Assembly: GCA_946886065.1 (NCBI GenBank)
Contig: CAMPHU010000257.1
Location: 1 to 6,341 of the forward strand
DNA from: an uncultured Massilia sp.
GTDB lineage: Bacteria; Pseudomonadota; Gammaproteobacteria; Burkholderiales; Burkholderiaceae
DNA: 6,341 nucleotides
Direction: 5' to 3'
In this document: positions 1-6,110 of the stretch, piece after piece
Position numbering within the stretch: the stretch's first letter is position 1
Layout of the letters: every line of letters starts with the position of its first letter
Notes under the pieces: generated by a model
What the model saw: the letters and a program-made list of their open reading frames with translations, nothing else
What the model was told of the DNA's origin: nothing
Database searches by the model: none
Program-made: the position numbers and the translations under genes

Positions 1-1
1 C

Positions 2-112
2 GTGAAGGACGCGGCGATGCTGGACCAGGTCAAGGCTGGCGACAAGGTCCGCTTCGCGGCCGAGCGCATCAACGGCGCCCTCACGGTCGTCCAGCTCCAG
101 CCGGTCAAGTAA
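2..112 (+). CDS. CusF-like periplasmic copper-binding protein, C-terminal fragment
   Basis: Only the last 36 codons and a TAA stop are inside the window; the 5' part lies beyond the left edge and the frame is open to position 2. The visible peptide reads VKDAAMLDQVKAGDKVRF, then an ending of alternating hydrophobic residues (LTVVQLQPVK). This matches the C-terminal half of the CusF/CopX small OB-fold domain, in which a Trp-x-x-Met-Thr-Met-x-Phe metal-binding strand is followed by VKD...L..VK.GD.V.F. CusF proteins hand Cu(I)/Ag(I) to the CusCBA efflux pump in the periplasm. The His/Trp/Met ligands would lie just outside the window, so metal binding cannot be verified here. The fragment could equally be the C-terminal domain of a longer protein such as a CusB-type adaptor. 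The gene converges on the minus-strand reductase operon, with 46 bp between the stop codons. Confidence 0.72.
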   Translation: MKDAAMLDQVKAGDKVRFAAERINGALTVVQLQPVK

Positions 113-114
113 GC

Positions 115-149
115 AAAAAAAACACGCAAGGAGCCCAGCTCCTTGCGTG
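115..149 (-). terminator. Rho-independent terminator of the reductase operon
   Basis: A perfect 12-bp inverted repeat (CACGCAAGGAGC at 123-134 and its complement at 138-149) encloses a 3-nt loop. On the minus strand the hairpin is followed directly by eight T (A8 at 115-122 on the plus strand), the classic intrinsic terminator layout. It starts 9 bp after the stop of the reductase gene (159). Read on the plus strand the same hairpin is preceded by A8 but followed by CAAACGG rather than a T-run, so it should stop plus-strand transcripts of the CusF-like gene poorly, although the hairpin may still protect that 3' end. Confidence 0.9.
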
Positions 150-158
150 CAAACGGCT

Positions 159-1961
159 TCAGATCTTGAAGTCGTCGTAGGCGATGTTCGCCTCGTCCAC
201 ACCCAGCGCGCGCAGCATGGCGCGCGTAGCCGCCAGCATCGCCGGCGGGCCGCACACGTAGAACTCGAGCGAGCGCGGGTCGGGATAGCTGCGCATCAGC
301 CAGTCCCGCACCGCCTCGTGTACCAGCCCGTGCCGCGCACCGGGCTGCTCCCCTTCCTCGGACAGCACCAGGTTCCAGCCGAAGTTCGCGTGCTTCGCCG
401 CGAATCCGCGCATCTCGTCCACATACGGCGCGTCGCGCAGGCTGCGCGCGCCGTACCACAAGTGCAGGGGCTCGCGCGCCCCCTTGGCCAGCAGCGCATG
501 GATCATGGCGCGCAGCGGCGCCATGCCGGCCCCGCCGCCGATGAACACCTTTTCGCGCGTGCCGGGCTTGAGCGCGAAGTCACCGAACGGACCGCTGAAG
601 CGCACCTCGTCGCCGGCCTTGAGCGTGTACATGTAGCCCGATCCCCTGCCCGGCCGCGTGCCGGGAATGAAGCGCACCAGGAAGGTCAGCTGCCACCCTG
701 CGCGCTCGACCGGCACCGAGACCGAGTAGGAGCGCCGCACCGGCGCCGGGTTGGCGAGCGTCACGGGTCCCCCGGCGGCCTGCCAGTCGGCGTGATGGTC
801 GTCGGGGATCTCGATGTGGCTGGCGTCGCGTTCGTAAGCCGGCACGTGCAGCTGGACGTAGGAACCCGGGCGGCACTCGAGCAGCGCCTTGGGACGGATC
901 GTGATCTCTCGCAGGAAAGGCGTCAGCGCGCGCACGCCGGTGACAACGCCGCTGCGTTCCAGCGCCAGCGCCACCGCGTCGCCGACGTCGATGCCGAGGC
1001 TGCGCTCCACCTTCAGGTTGCAGGCCAGGCGGTAGCCGGCCTCGAGCTTCTTGCGCGGCAGCAGCGCGCGGTCGGCGCCGGTCGGCTCCGGCGCCCTGCC
1101 CGTGCAGCGCACTTCGCACAGGCCGCAGCTCTGGCCGCCGCCGCAGTTGGACGGCAGCTGCAGTCCGGCGCGCGCCAGCGCAAGGAACACCGTGTCGCCC
1201 CGGGCCGCCTCGATCGTGCGCAGGCTCTTGCCCTTCTTGTCCACCAGCTGGACCAGGCAGTCGCCGCGCCAGCGGCGCGGGACGAAGTCCGCCAGGCGGA
1301 AGCTGGTCAGGAGCAGCCAGACCCCGGTCAGCGCCATCCACAAGCCGCCGATGGCGCTCGACACCAGCAGCGGGTTGTTGAAGTTGCTGCGCTCGCTGTA
1401 GTCCATAATGTGCAGCATCCAGAAGATGTCGAACAGGCGCCAGGTGCTGTTCCTGTGCTCCAGGACCGCGCCCGACACCGCCGACACGTAGACCGAGGTC
1501 TCGTCGGCGTCGCCGAAGTCCACCCGCCACACGGGTTCCTTGTGGGCGCGCGACTCCAGCGACCAGTCCAGCAGGCGCGGCGCGGCAGCCACGCCGGGGC
1601 CCGAGTACGAGGCGCGCGCCAGTTGCGCGGCGAGCGGCGCATCGATGGCCAGCGGGGTGCCGTCCTGCGCGCTCACCAACCAGCTGCGCTTGTCGTTCTG
1701 CAGGCGGTACACCGGGCGGTCCAGCAGCCAGCCGGAGGAGATCGCCATGACGTTCTCCTTCGCCGCGGCCAGCACCGCATCCGCCTCGAGCACGCCGGCC
1801 GGCCAGGCGCCGGGAGTAGCTGGCCTGGTCCGCCATTCCTGGCCGCGCACCTTGTCCGCATCGAGCAGGCTCATGACCACGCCGCTCGACATCCACAGCA
1901 GGAACTGGATCGCCAGGACCAGACCCACCCATTTGTGCAAACGTCGCATCCAGTGGCTCAT
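159..1961 (-). CDS. PepSY / NqrF-like fusion: inner-membrane NADH-dependent metal (siderophore) reductase
   Basis: This is a 600-aa protein. Residues 1-230 form a PepSY module: a helix at about 10-33 starting at HKWVGLV, a periplasmic PepSY-like region at about 45-195, and a second helix at about 198-221. Residues 235-330 are a plant-type 2Fe-2S domain with C273, C279, C282 and C314 (C-x5-C-x2-C-x31-C), the spacing known in NqrF. Residues 335-460 are an FAD-binding barrel with R410-S-Y-S. The NAD-binding domain has GGGAGMAP (475-482), WYGARS (502-507), YVCGPPAM (568-575) and an ending in DDFKI. The expected role is to pass electrons from cytoplasmic NADH through FAD and 2Fe-2S to a periplasmic acceptor, probably a chelated metal. 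The frame stays open upstream to 2102, but ATG 1961 is chosen because GGAGG lies 8 nt before it, it overlaps the previous stop as ATGA, and it aligns with the start of the neighbouring paralogue. Automated annotation might call it Na+-NQR subunit F, but no other nqr genes are visible. Confidence 0.88.
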   Translation of the reverse strand: MSHWMRRLHKWVGLVLAIQFLLWMSSGVVMSLLDADKVRGQEWRTRPATPGAWPAGVLEADAVLAAAKENVMAISSGWLLDRPVYRLQNDKRSWLVSAQDGTPLAIDAPLAAQLARASYSGPGVAAAPRLLDWSLESRAHKEPVWRVDFGDADETSVYVSAVSGAVLEHRNSTWRLFDIFWMLHIMDYSERSNFNNPLLVSSAIGGLWMALTGVWLLLTSFRLADFVPRRWRGDCLVQLVDKKGKSLRTIEAARGDTVFLALARAGLQLPSNCGGGQSCGLCEVRCTGRAPEPTGADRALLPRKKLEAGYRLACNLKVERSLGIDVGDAVALALERSGVVTGVRALTPFLREITIRPKALLECRPGSYVQLHVPAYERDASHIEIPDDHHADWQAAGGPVTLANPAPVRRSYSVSVPVERAGWQLTFLVRFIPGTRPGRGSGYMYTLKAGDEVRFSGPFGDFALKPGTREKVFIGGGAGMAPLRAMIHALLAKGAREPLHLWYGARSLRDAPYVDEMRGFAAKHANFGWNLVLSEEGEQPGARHGLVHEAVRDWLMRSYPDPRSLEFYVCGPPAMLAATRAMLRALGVDEANIAYDDFKI

Positions 1962-1974
1962 GCCGGCTTCCTCC
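1958..1974 (-). promoter_or_regulatory. Shine-Dalgarno and ATGA stop/start overlap coupling the two PepSY genes
   Basis: The last codons of the 230-aa gene (Lys-Arg-Arg-Lys-Pro-Ala) contain GGAGG at 1974-1970, 8 nt before ATG 1961. That ATG shares its last two bases with the TGA stop of the upstream gene (1960-1958). This arrangement fixes the start of the fusion reductase and implies translational coupling, so the two proteins are probably made in a linked ratio. Confidence 0.85.
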
Positions 1975-2650
1975 GCTTGACACTGTAGAACAGCAGCCAG
2001 GCCCCGCTCAGGGCGAAGGCCAGGCCGGTAAGCGCGGCCACGCGCAGCAGCGTGTTGTTCACGTTCTCGCGCTCCTCGTAGTCCATGATGTGGAACATCC
2101 ACAGGAAGTCGAACCAGCGCCAGAGTTCATGGCGGCGCGCCACCAGTTCGCCGGTATAGGGCGAGAAGTACAGGGTCGACTTGCCCGGCTCCTCGTAGTG
2201 CACGGCCCACAGCGGCACCGGACGCGCGCCGATCTCGCCCGGCGCCTTGCCCACCCACTCGACCGCGCGGATGCTGCCCTCGCCCACGTAGGCGGCCTCG
2301 GCAAGCGTGACGATGGCCTCGCGCCCGAGAGGGCTGAGGCGGGCGCCGGTCGCGGCATCGATCAGGCTGGCCTGCTTGCCCTGCCGGATCTCGTAGACCT
2401 CCTTGCCCAGCAGGTGCTTCAGGCGCAGCGCGGTGATGCCGGGATAGGCTTCGTGCAAGTGCGCCTGCGCGAGGCGCTTGCCGTCCGGGACCAGGCGTTC
2501 GGTCGGCACATGGGCCAGGTGGTCGCCGTGGATGACGTCCAGCGGCACCACCACCATGTAAAGGCCGCTGATCATCCACAGCAGCGCCTGCACGCCGATG
2601 ACAAGGCCGATCCATTTATGGGCGCGTCGCGCCCAGAAAGCTGCTTGCAT
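1958..2650 (-). CDS. PepSY domain-containing inner-membrane protein
   Basis: This is a 230-aa protein with two membrane helices (about 12-35 and 203-224) around a periplasmic region. The region has two PepSY-like stretches: VYEIRQGKQASLIDAATG (85-102), and PLWAVHYEE (146-154) leading into LYFSPYTGELV (160-170). H11 in the HKW start of helix 1 and H187 in WMFHIMDY (184-191) are typical of PepSY-associated transmembrane proteins. Some family members (FoxB, FpvG, PiuB types) take part in reducing ferric siderophores and can bind haem; whether this one does is inference. It has no flavin or iron-sulfur domain and is paralogous to the N-terminal 230 residues of the next gene, so it is probably a partner subunit. 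ATG 2650 has GGAG 4 nt upstream and lies 10 bp after the receptor stop. The C-terminus is basic (KRRKPA), consistent with a cytoplasmic end. Confidence 0.85.
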   Translation of the reverse strand: MQAAFWARRAHKWIGLVIGVQALLWMISGLYMVVVPLDVIHGDHLAHVPTERLVPDGKRLAQAHLHEAYPGITALRLKHLLGKEVYEIRQGKQASLIDAATGARLSPLGREAIVTLAEAAYVGEGSIRAVEWVGKAPGEIGARPVPLWAVHYEEPGKSTLYFSPYTGELVARRHELWRWFDFLWMFHIMDYEERENVNNTLLRVAALTGLAFALSGAWLLFYSVKRRKPA

Positions 2651-2660
2651 GGTTCTCCAC

Positions 2661-5354
2661 TCAGAAACGGTAAGCCAGGCGCAGGTGCCACCGGCGGCCC
2701 AGCAGATCGTAGGTCATGGTGTCGGTGTTCCCGTCGGTCCAGCTCTGGATGAAGGGAGGACGCTTGTCGAACAGGTTGTCGATGCCGAACGAGAGCGCGA
2801 GCGCCTTGCTGAGGGCGTACTTCACACTGGCGTTGTGGTACAGGATGCTCGGGGCGCGCGCGCCGATGTCTTCGGGAGCGGCGTTGATGTCGTCGGCCTT
2901 GCCGATGTGCTGGACCGTGTACGAACCCGACCACGGGCCGCGCGCCATGGTGAGCGAGGCGTTCGAGCGCCACTTGGCGTAGCTGCCGCGGCCGCCCGTG
3001 ATCTTGCCGGCGTATTCGATCACCTCGCCGCCCGGGAAGGGAGCGACGTCGAAGCGGTTCAGGCGCGCCACGTCGGCGGTGAGCGACGAAGCCCAGCCGA
3101 ACAGGCTGAAGTCGTAGATGGCGCCCAGGTCCAGGCCCGACACGCGCTGCCGGGCCGCGTTCTCCGGCTGCGAGGACAGGAAATCGATCTCGCCGGTCTG
3201 CGGGTCGCGCGTGAAGCTCGACGGGCTGCAGAAGATGTGGTCCAGGCCGGGCGAGTTGTAGCACACCGACAGCTTGGTCGAGCCCGGGACGGTCTCGATC
3301 GCGTTGTCGATCTCGATGTCGAAGTAGTCCAGGGTCAGGGTCAGGGCCTTGGACGGGGTCCAGACCGCGCCTAGGGTGAAGGTGTCCGCTTCTTCCGGCT
3401 TGAGCTTGGGGTTGCCGCCGCCGGTGGTCAGGATCGATGGGCCGAACTGGCGGAAGCCCGGCTGCAGGCCGGACGCCTGGCAGTTCTTGTAGACCGTCGA
3501 ATTCGGGTCCAGCGTGTTCCAGTTGTTGCAGGGGTCGGTGGTGGTCAGGTTGCCCTCGGAGACGCCGCCGAACAGTTCCGGCACGTTGGGCACGCGGAAG
3601 GCGGTCGAGCGGTTGGCGCGCAGCTTCAGCGCCGGGATCACCTGCCAGTCCAGGCCCAGCTTGTAGGTGCCCTGGGAGCCGAACAGGTTGTAGTCCGAGT
3701 AGCGCCCCGCCGCGTTCAGGGTCAGCGACTGCACCAACGGCAGCTTCGCCAGCAGCGGCACCGACAGCTCGGCGAACACTTCGCGTGCGCTGTACTCGCC
3801 GGCGATCGGGTCCTGGGCGTTGGTGTTGGCCGCGCCCGATACGATCAGGCTGTCCGGATCGCGCCAGCCCTTCTCGCGCCGGTACTCGAAGCCCGAGGCG
3901 AAGCCGACCGGGCCCGCAGGCAGTGCGAACAGCTCGCCGCTGATGCTGGCGTTGAAGCTCTTCTGGTCGTTGCCGCCGTGGTCGCGGGTGGTGAAGTGGA
4001 TGTACTCGAGCACGGCCGGGCTCAGGTTGCCGTAGCCGAGGTAGTTGCCGCACGGGGCGGCGCCGGGGCCGGCGCCGCAGGTGGCGGCGTTCAGGGTCGC
4101 GTCCACGCGGTCGAGGTTGATGATGTTGGTCATGCCGTCGACGCCGGTGTTGCGGCCCCAGTTGACGGAGGCCGACCAGTCCCATTTCTCCCCCAGCTCG
4201 CCCTTGAGGCCGGCGACCACGCGGAAGGTGTTGGTCTCCTGGAAGAAGTAGCGCGGGCCCACTTCGGCCACGCGGCGGCGCTCCAGGGTCAGGTCCTGGC
4301 CGGTGGGATTGGTCGGGTGGCCGGCGGCGATCCGGATCGGGCGGTAAACGCCGATGGCGCCCGGCGTGGCGAGCTGCTCCGACTTGCGGTTGGTGAACAT
4401 GAGTTCCGTGAACAGGCCAAGCGACTCGCCCAGGCGGGTGTCGCCGAAGGCGCTCACGCCGATGCGCTTGATCGGGTTCACCGCATTCAGGAAGGGATTG
4501 CTGTTGTAGGCGTGCTTGGCGGCGCTGTAGGTCTCGAAGCCGCGCGGGTCGCCCGCCGGATCCTGGTTGAAGTTGACGCGCCGGCCGTCCGCCAGGCGCG
4601 CGCGGCCGCCGATGGTGGACGAGCTGCCCGAGCACACCAGTTCGCCGTCGGCCTCGGACAGCGCGCAAGGCGCGCGCGAGGCCAGATTGACCGCTTCGCT
4701 CTCGGAGTAATTCAGGGACGCCATCAGCGAACCGCGCTCGCTGCGCGTACCCCACACGAGGTCGGCCGATTTCTCGGCGCCGTCGCCGCGCTCGGTCTTG
4801 CCGTAGCGCACCGATGCCTCCAGCCCGTCGAAGGCCTTCTTGGTGATGATGTTGACCACGCCCGCCACCGCATCCGCGCCGTAGATCGCCGAGGCGCCAT
4901 CCTTCAGCACCTCGATGCGTTCGATCATCGCCACCGGGATCATGTTCAGGTCGACCGAGCTGTTGGCGCCCGTGCCGCCCGATACCACGCGGCGGCCGTT
5001 GAGCAGCACCAGGGTGCGGTCGATGCCGAGGCCGCGCAGGTTGACCTGGGTGGTGCCGTAGCCGTTGCTGGTCCAGTAGGCGCTCGACTGGTTGCCGGCC
5101 GTGCCGGCAGAGGACGGCAGGCGCTGCAGCAGGGTCTCGACCGAGATGGCGCCCGAGCGCTGGATGGTCTCGGCGTCGATCACGGTCACCGGGCCGACAC
5201 CGGAGAGCTGTTCCTGGCGCAGGTTGATCCGGCTGCCGGTGATCTGGACACGCTCCATGCCGGAGGAGCCGGCGGCAGGCTGCTGCGCATGCGCGCCCTG
5301 GGGCAGCAGCATGAACGCGAGCGCAGCGGTTGTTGGGATGTATTTGTAAGCCAT
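2661..5354 (-). CDS. TonB-dependent outer-membrane receptor
   Basis: This 897-aa protein imports a bound ligand across the outer membrane using TonB/ExbBD energy. Residues 1-23 are a signal peptide ending in AHA. A TonB-box-like stretch follows (ERVQITG, 34-40), then the plug domain at about 46-172 with VNLRGLG (104-110), RTLVLLNGRR (113-122) and GADAVAGVVNIITK (159-172). The rest is the beta-barrel, with STAFRVPN..ELFGG (583-597), GNPKLKPE (647-654) and NLFDKRPP (860-867), and it ends in the terminal Phe typical of outer-membrane barrels. No N-terminal secretin/STN signalling domain is present. All eight cysteines fall in four close pairs. The frame runs on upstream to 5429, but ATG 5354 is chosen because GGAGG lies 4 nt before it and the signal peptide begins there. 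Substrate is not readable from the sequence. The downstream PepSY/reductase genes suggest a metal chelate; a peptide or other nutrient remains possible. Confidence 0.93.
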   Translation of the reverse strand: MAYKYIPTTAALAFMLLPQGAHAQQPAAGSSGMERVQITGSRINLRQEQLSGVGPVTVIDAETIQRSGAISVETLLQRLPSSAGTAGNQSSAYWTSNGYGTTQVNLRGLGIDRTLVLLNGRRVVSGGTGANSSVDLNMIPVAMIERIEVLKDGASAIYGADAVAGVVNIITKKAFDGLEASVRYGKTERGDGAEKSADLVWGTRSERGSLMASLNYSESEAVNLASRAPCALSEADGELVCSGSSSTIGGRARLADGRRVNFNQDPAGDPRGFETYSAAKHAYNSNPFLNAVNPIKRIGVSAFGDTRLGESLGLFTELMFTNRKSEQLATPGAIGVYRPIRIAAGHPTNPTGQDLTLERRRVAEVGPRYFFQETNTFRVVAGLKGELGEKWDWSASVNWGRNTGVDGMTNIINLDRVDATLNAATCGAGPGAAPCGNYLGYGNLSPAVLEYIHFTTRDHGGNDQKSFNASISGELFALPAGPVGFASGFEYRREKGWRDPDSLIVSGAANTNAQDPIAGEYSAREVFAELSVPLLAKLPLVQSLTLNAAGRYSDYNLFGSQGTYKLGLDWQVIPALKLRANRSTAFRVPNVPELFGGVSEGNLTTTDPCNNWNTLDPNSTVYKNCQASGLQPGFRQFGPSILTTGGGNPKLKPEEADTFTLGAVWTPSKALTLTLDYFDIEIDNAIETVPGSTKLSVCYNSPGLDHIFCSPSSFTRDPQTGEIDFLSSQPENAARQRVSGLDLGAIYDFSLFGWASSLTADVARLNRFDVAPFPGGEVIEYAGKITGGRGSYAKWRSNASLTMARGPWSGSYTVQHIGKADDINAAPEDIGARAPSILYHNASVKYALSKALALSFGIDNLFDKRPPFIQSWTDGNTDTMTYDLLGRRWHLRLAYRF

Positions 5355-5417
5355 TGACCCTCCAGTTATGGTTCGAAACGCAAGACAGACACCAAGGCGA
5401 GTACGTCGCGCTACAAG

Positions 5418-5429
5418 TTGTATATACAA
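5418..5429. promoter_or_regulatory. Perfect 12-bp palindrome TTGTATATACAA, candidate operator
   Basis: TTGTATATACAA is fully self-complementary and lies between the receptor start (5354) and the candidate -10 box, just downstream of the predicted transcription start, where a repressor would block elongation. Its core GTATATAC resembles sites of HutC-subfamily GntR repressors (core GTMTAKAC). Assigning a regulator is inference, and no regulator gene is in the window. Confidence 0.4.
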
Positions 5430-5442
5430 AATGTGCTTTTTT

Positions 5443-5471
5443 AATCTAGACGATCTCGACTAGGAGTGCAA
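5443..5471 (-). promoter_or_regulatory. Candidate sigma-70 promoter of the receptor-reductase operon
   Basis: On the minus strand TTGCAC (5471-5466) and TAGATT (5448-5443) are separated by exactly 17 nt. They match the -35 and -10 consensus at 3/6 and 4/6 positions. Transcription would begin near 5436, giving a leader of about 80 nt before ATG 5354. The surrounding AT-rich segment is the obvious place for the promoter, but other hexamer pairs are possible in such sequence. Confidence 0.35.
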
Positions 5472-5472
5472 T

Positions 5473-5511
5473 AAAATTTTAATATTTGCTAATTTTGCAA
5501 AATTTAATTTG
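5473..5511. promoter_or_regulatory. AT-rich segment with palindrome AATTTTGCAAAATT upstream of the receptor promoter
   Basis: In a window that is otherwise very GC-rich, this stretch is almost all A/T. It contains a perfect 14-bp palindrome (AATTTTGCAAAATT, 5491-5504), TAAAATTTTA (5472-5481) and the dyad TTTGC-n7-GCAAA (5485-5501). It lies just upstream of the candidate -35 box, so it could be an UP element, an activator site or a site for an AT-binding nucleoid protein. No sequence I recognise as a Fur box is present. Confidence 0.4.
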
Positions 5512-5618
5512 CGCGCACGTGGAAATGCCGACGCTTATTCAGCGCCCTAGGGCGGATCGCGGGATAATAGGCAAGCGGACGCGCAGGTGCGAGCGCTCAC
5601 GCGCCGCAATGCGGCGTT
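5512..5618. other. Non-coding stretch between the Cys/His-rich gene and the AT-rich promoter region
   Basis: I see no convincing gene here. The stretch holds a perfect 12-bp palindrome CGCCCTAGGGCG (5543-5554), the short palindrome GAGCGCTC (5591-5598), and a 6-bp GC hairpin CGCCGC-AAT-GCGGCG (5602-5616) directly after the stop of the Cys/His-rich gene. The hairpin is not followed by a U-run on the minus strand (GCGTGAGCGC follows), so it is at best a weak terminator, and read-through towards the receptor operon cannot be excluded. Confidence 0.45.
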
Positions 5619-6038
5619 TCAGGCAGACCGGGGAGGTCGTTCGATGGGTGCGGGGATATGTCCGCTGAAGGAGGTGGCTGACAGGTGCAGGACACCGTGC
5701 GCGGCTTCTTCCACCGCGTTCGTGTTCAGCAAGGGAGGCGGTGCATAGGCGCCCAGGCAACAGGCACTGCAGCCGCCGCAGCCGGAACGGCCGTGGCCGC
5801 CGTCCTCGCAGACGCCCTCGTCCGCCGCGCTGCTGCCTTGGGCAGCGGCCTTGGACTTGGCGAGATGGGCATGCGCGTCATTGCTGGCAACTGCGGGAGC
5901 CGGATCGGCCTGGCGCGCAGTGCCGGGCTGCGCCGGATGCGCCATGCCGCATCCGGCCAGCACTACTCCCGCGATGCTTTGCATCGGGAGCGCGAGGGCC
6001 AGCAGGCACAACACACATAAACGTAGCCAATTGCACAT
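5619..6038 (-). CDS. Exported Cys/His-rich small protein, possible copper-responsive (CopL/CzcI-like) protein
   Basis: This 139-aa protein begins with a hydrophobic segment (about 4-23, ending SIAG) that looks like a Sec signal peptide. A low-complexity Ala-rich middle follows, then a Cys cluster C77, C87, C90, C93, C94 (CEDGGHGRSGCGGCSACC) and scattered His (34, 56, 58, 82, 114, 118, 127). It ends in IPAPIERPPRSA, a Pro-Arg-rich tail like those of small proteins encoded beside heavy-metal efflux genes. Periplasmic binding or sensing of copper or another soft metal is inferred; I do not recognise a defined family with certainty. The frame can be extended upstream to a TTG at 6119, but ATG 6038 is preferred because the signal peptide begins right there. 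No strong Shine-Dalgarno is visible, only GATGAC adjacent to the ATG. It diverges from the copper-protein gene on its right. Confidence 0.72.
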   Translation of the reverse strand: MCNWLRLCVLCLLALALPMQSIAGVVLAGCGMAHPAQPGTARQADPAPAVASNDAHAHLAKSKAAAQGSSAADEGVCEDGGHGRSGCGGCSACCLGAYAPPPLLNTNAVEEAAHGVLHLSATSFSGHIPAPIERPPRSA

Positions 6039-6040
6039 GT

Positions 6041-6069
6041 CATCAAATGTAACACGTAAAACATTGATG
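6041..6069. promoter_or_regulatory. Imperfect dyad immediately upstream of the Cys/His-rich gene
   Basis: CATCAAATGT (6041-6050) and ACATTGATG (6061-6069) are complementary apart from one extra A, with a 10-nt centre. The dyad ends only 2 bp before the ATG at 6038. It could be an operator or, in the transcript, a hairpin over the initiation region. A possible -35/-10 pair on the minus strand (TTGTTC, 17 nt, TGTTAC) overlaps it but would give a nearly leaderless message. Confidence 0.35.
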
Positions 6070-6110
6070 GCGAACAAGCATTTTCGATTTTTTTCTGACG
6101 CCTGGCCGGG

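Noticed and set aside
159..1961. Calling the fusion a genuine Na+-translocating NQR subunit F
   Set aside because: No nqrA-E genes are adjacent, and the N-terminus is a PepSY module rather than the NqrF single anchor. Only the electron-input domains are shared.
147..1988. Very long plus-strand open frame (613 codons) opposite the reductase
   Set aside because: Shadow frame caused by high GC on the strand opposite a clear reductase gene. The translation is Arg/Ala/His/Gln-rich with no recognisable domain and no ribosome site.
1962..2102. Upstream extension of the fusion reductase by 47 residues
   Set aside because: It would overlap the 230-aa PepSY gene deeply. The extension has no homology-like features, whereas ATG 1961 has a good Shine-Dalgarno and aligns with the paralogue's start.
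2572..4755. 727-codon minus-strand frame overlapping the receptor
   Set aside because: Out-of-frame reading of the receptor gene, rich in Arg, Pro and Gly, without domain signatures.
3978..5357. 459-codon plus-strand open frame opposite the receptor
   Set aside because: Antisense shadow of the receptor gene with low-complexity Ala/Gly/Arg/Val composition. The minus-strand translation has clear TonB-receptor motifs throughout.
5355..5429. Upstream extension of the receptor by 25 residues
   Set aside because: It would place an Arg-rich stretch before the signal peptide and ignore the GGAGG next to ATG 5354.
5563..5568. GATAAT as a plus-strand -10 box for a small RNA or gene
   Set aside because: No suitable -35 at 16-18 nt spacing (the nearest candidate TTATTC is 22 nt away) and no plus-strand gene follows.
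5602..5616. Intrinsic terminator after the Cys/His-rich gene
   Set aside because: The stem is only 6 bp and no U-tract follows on the minus strand, so it is listed only as part of the gene-free stretch.
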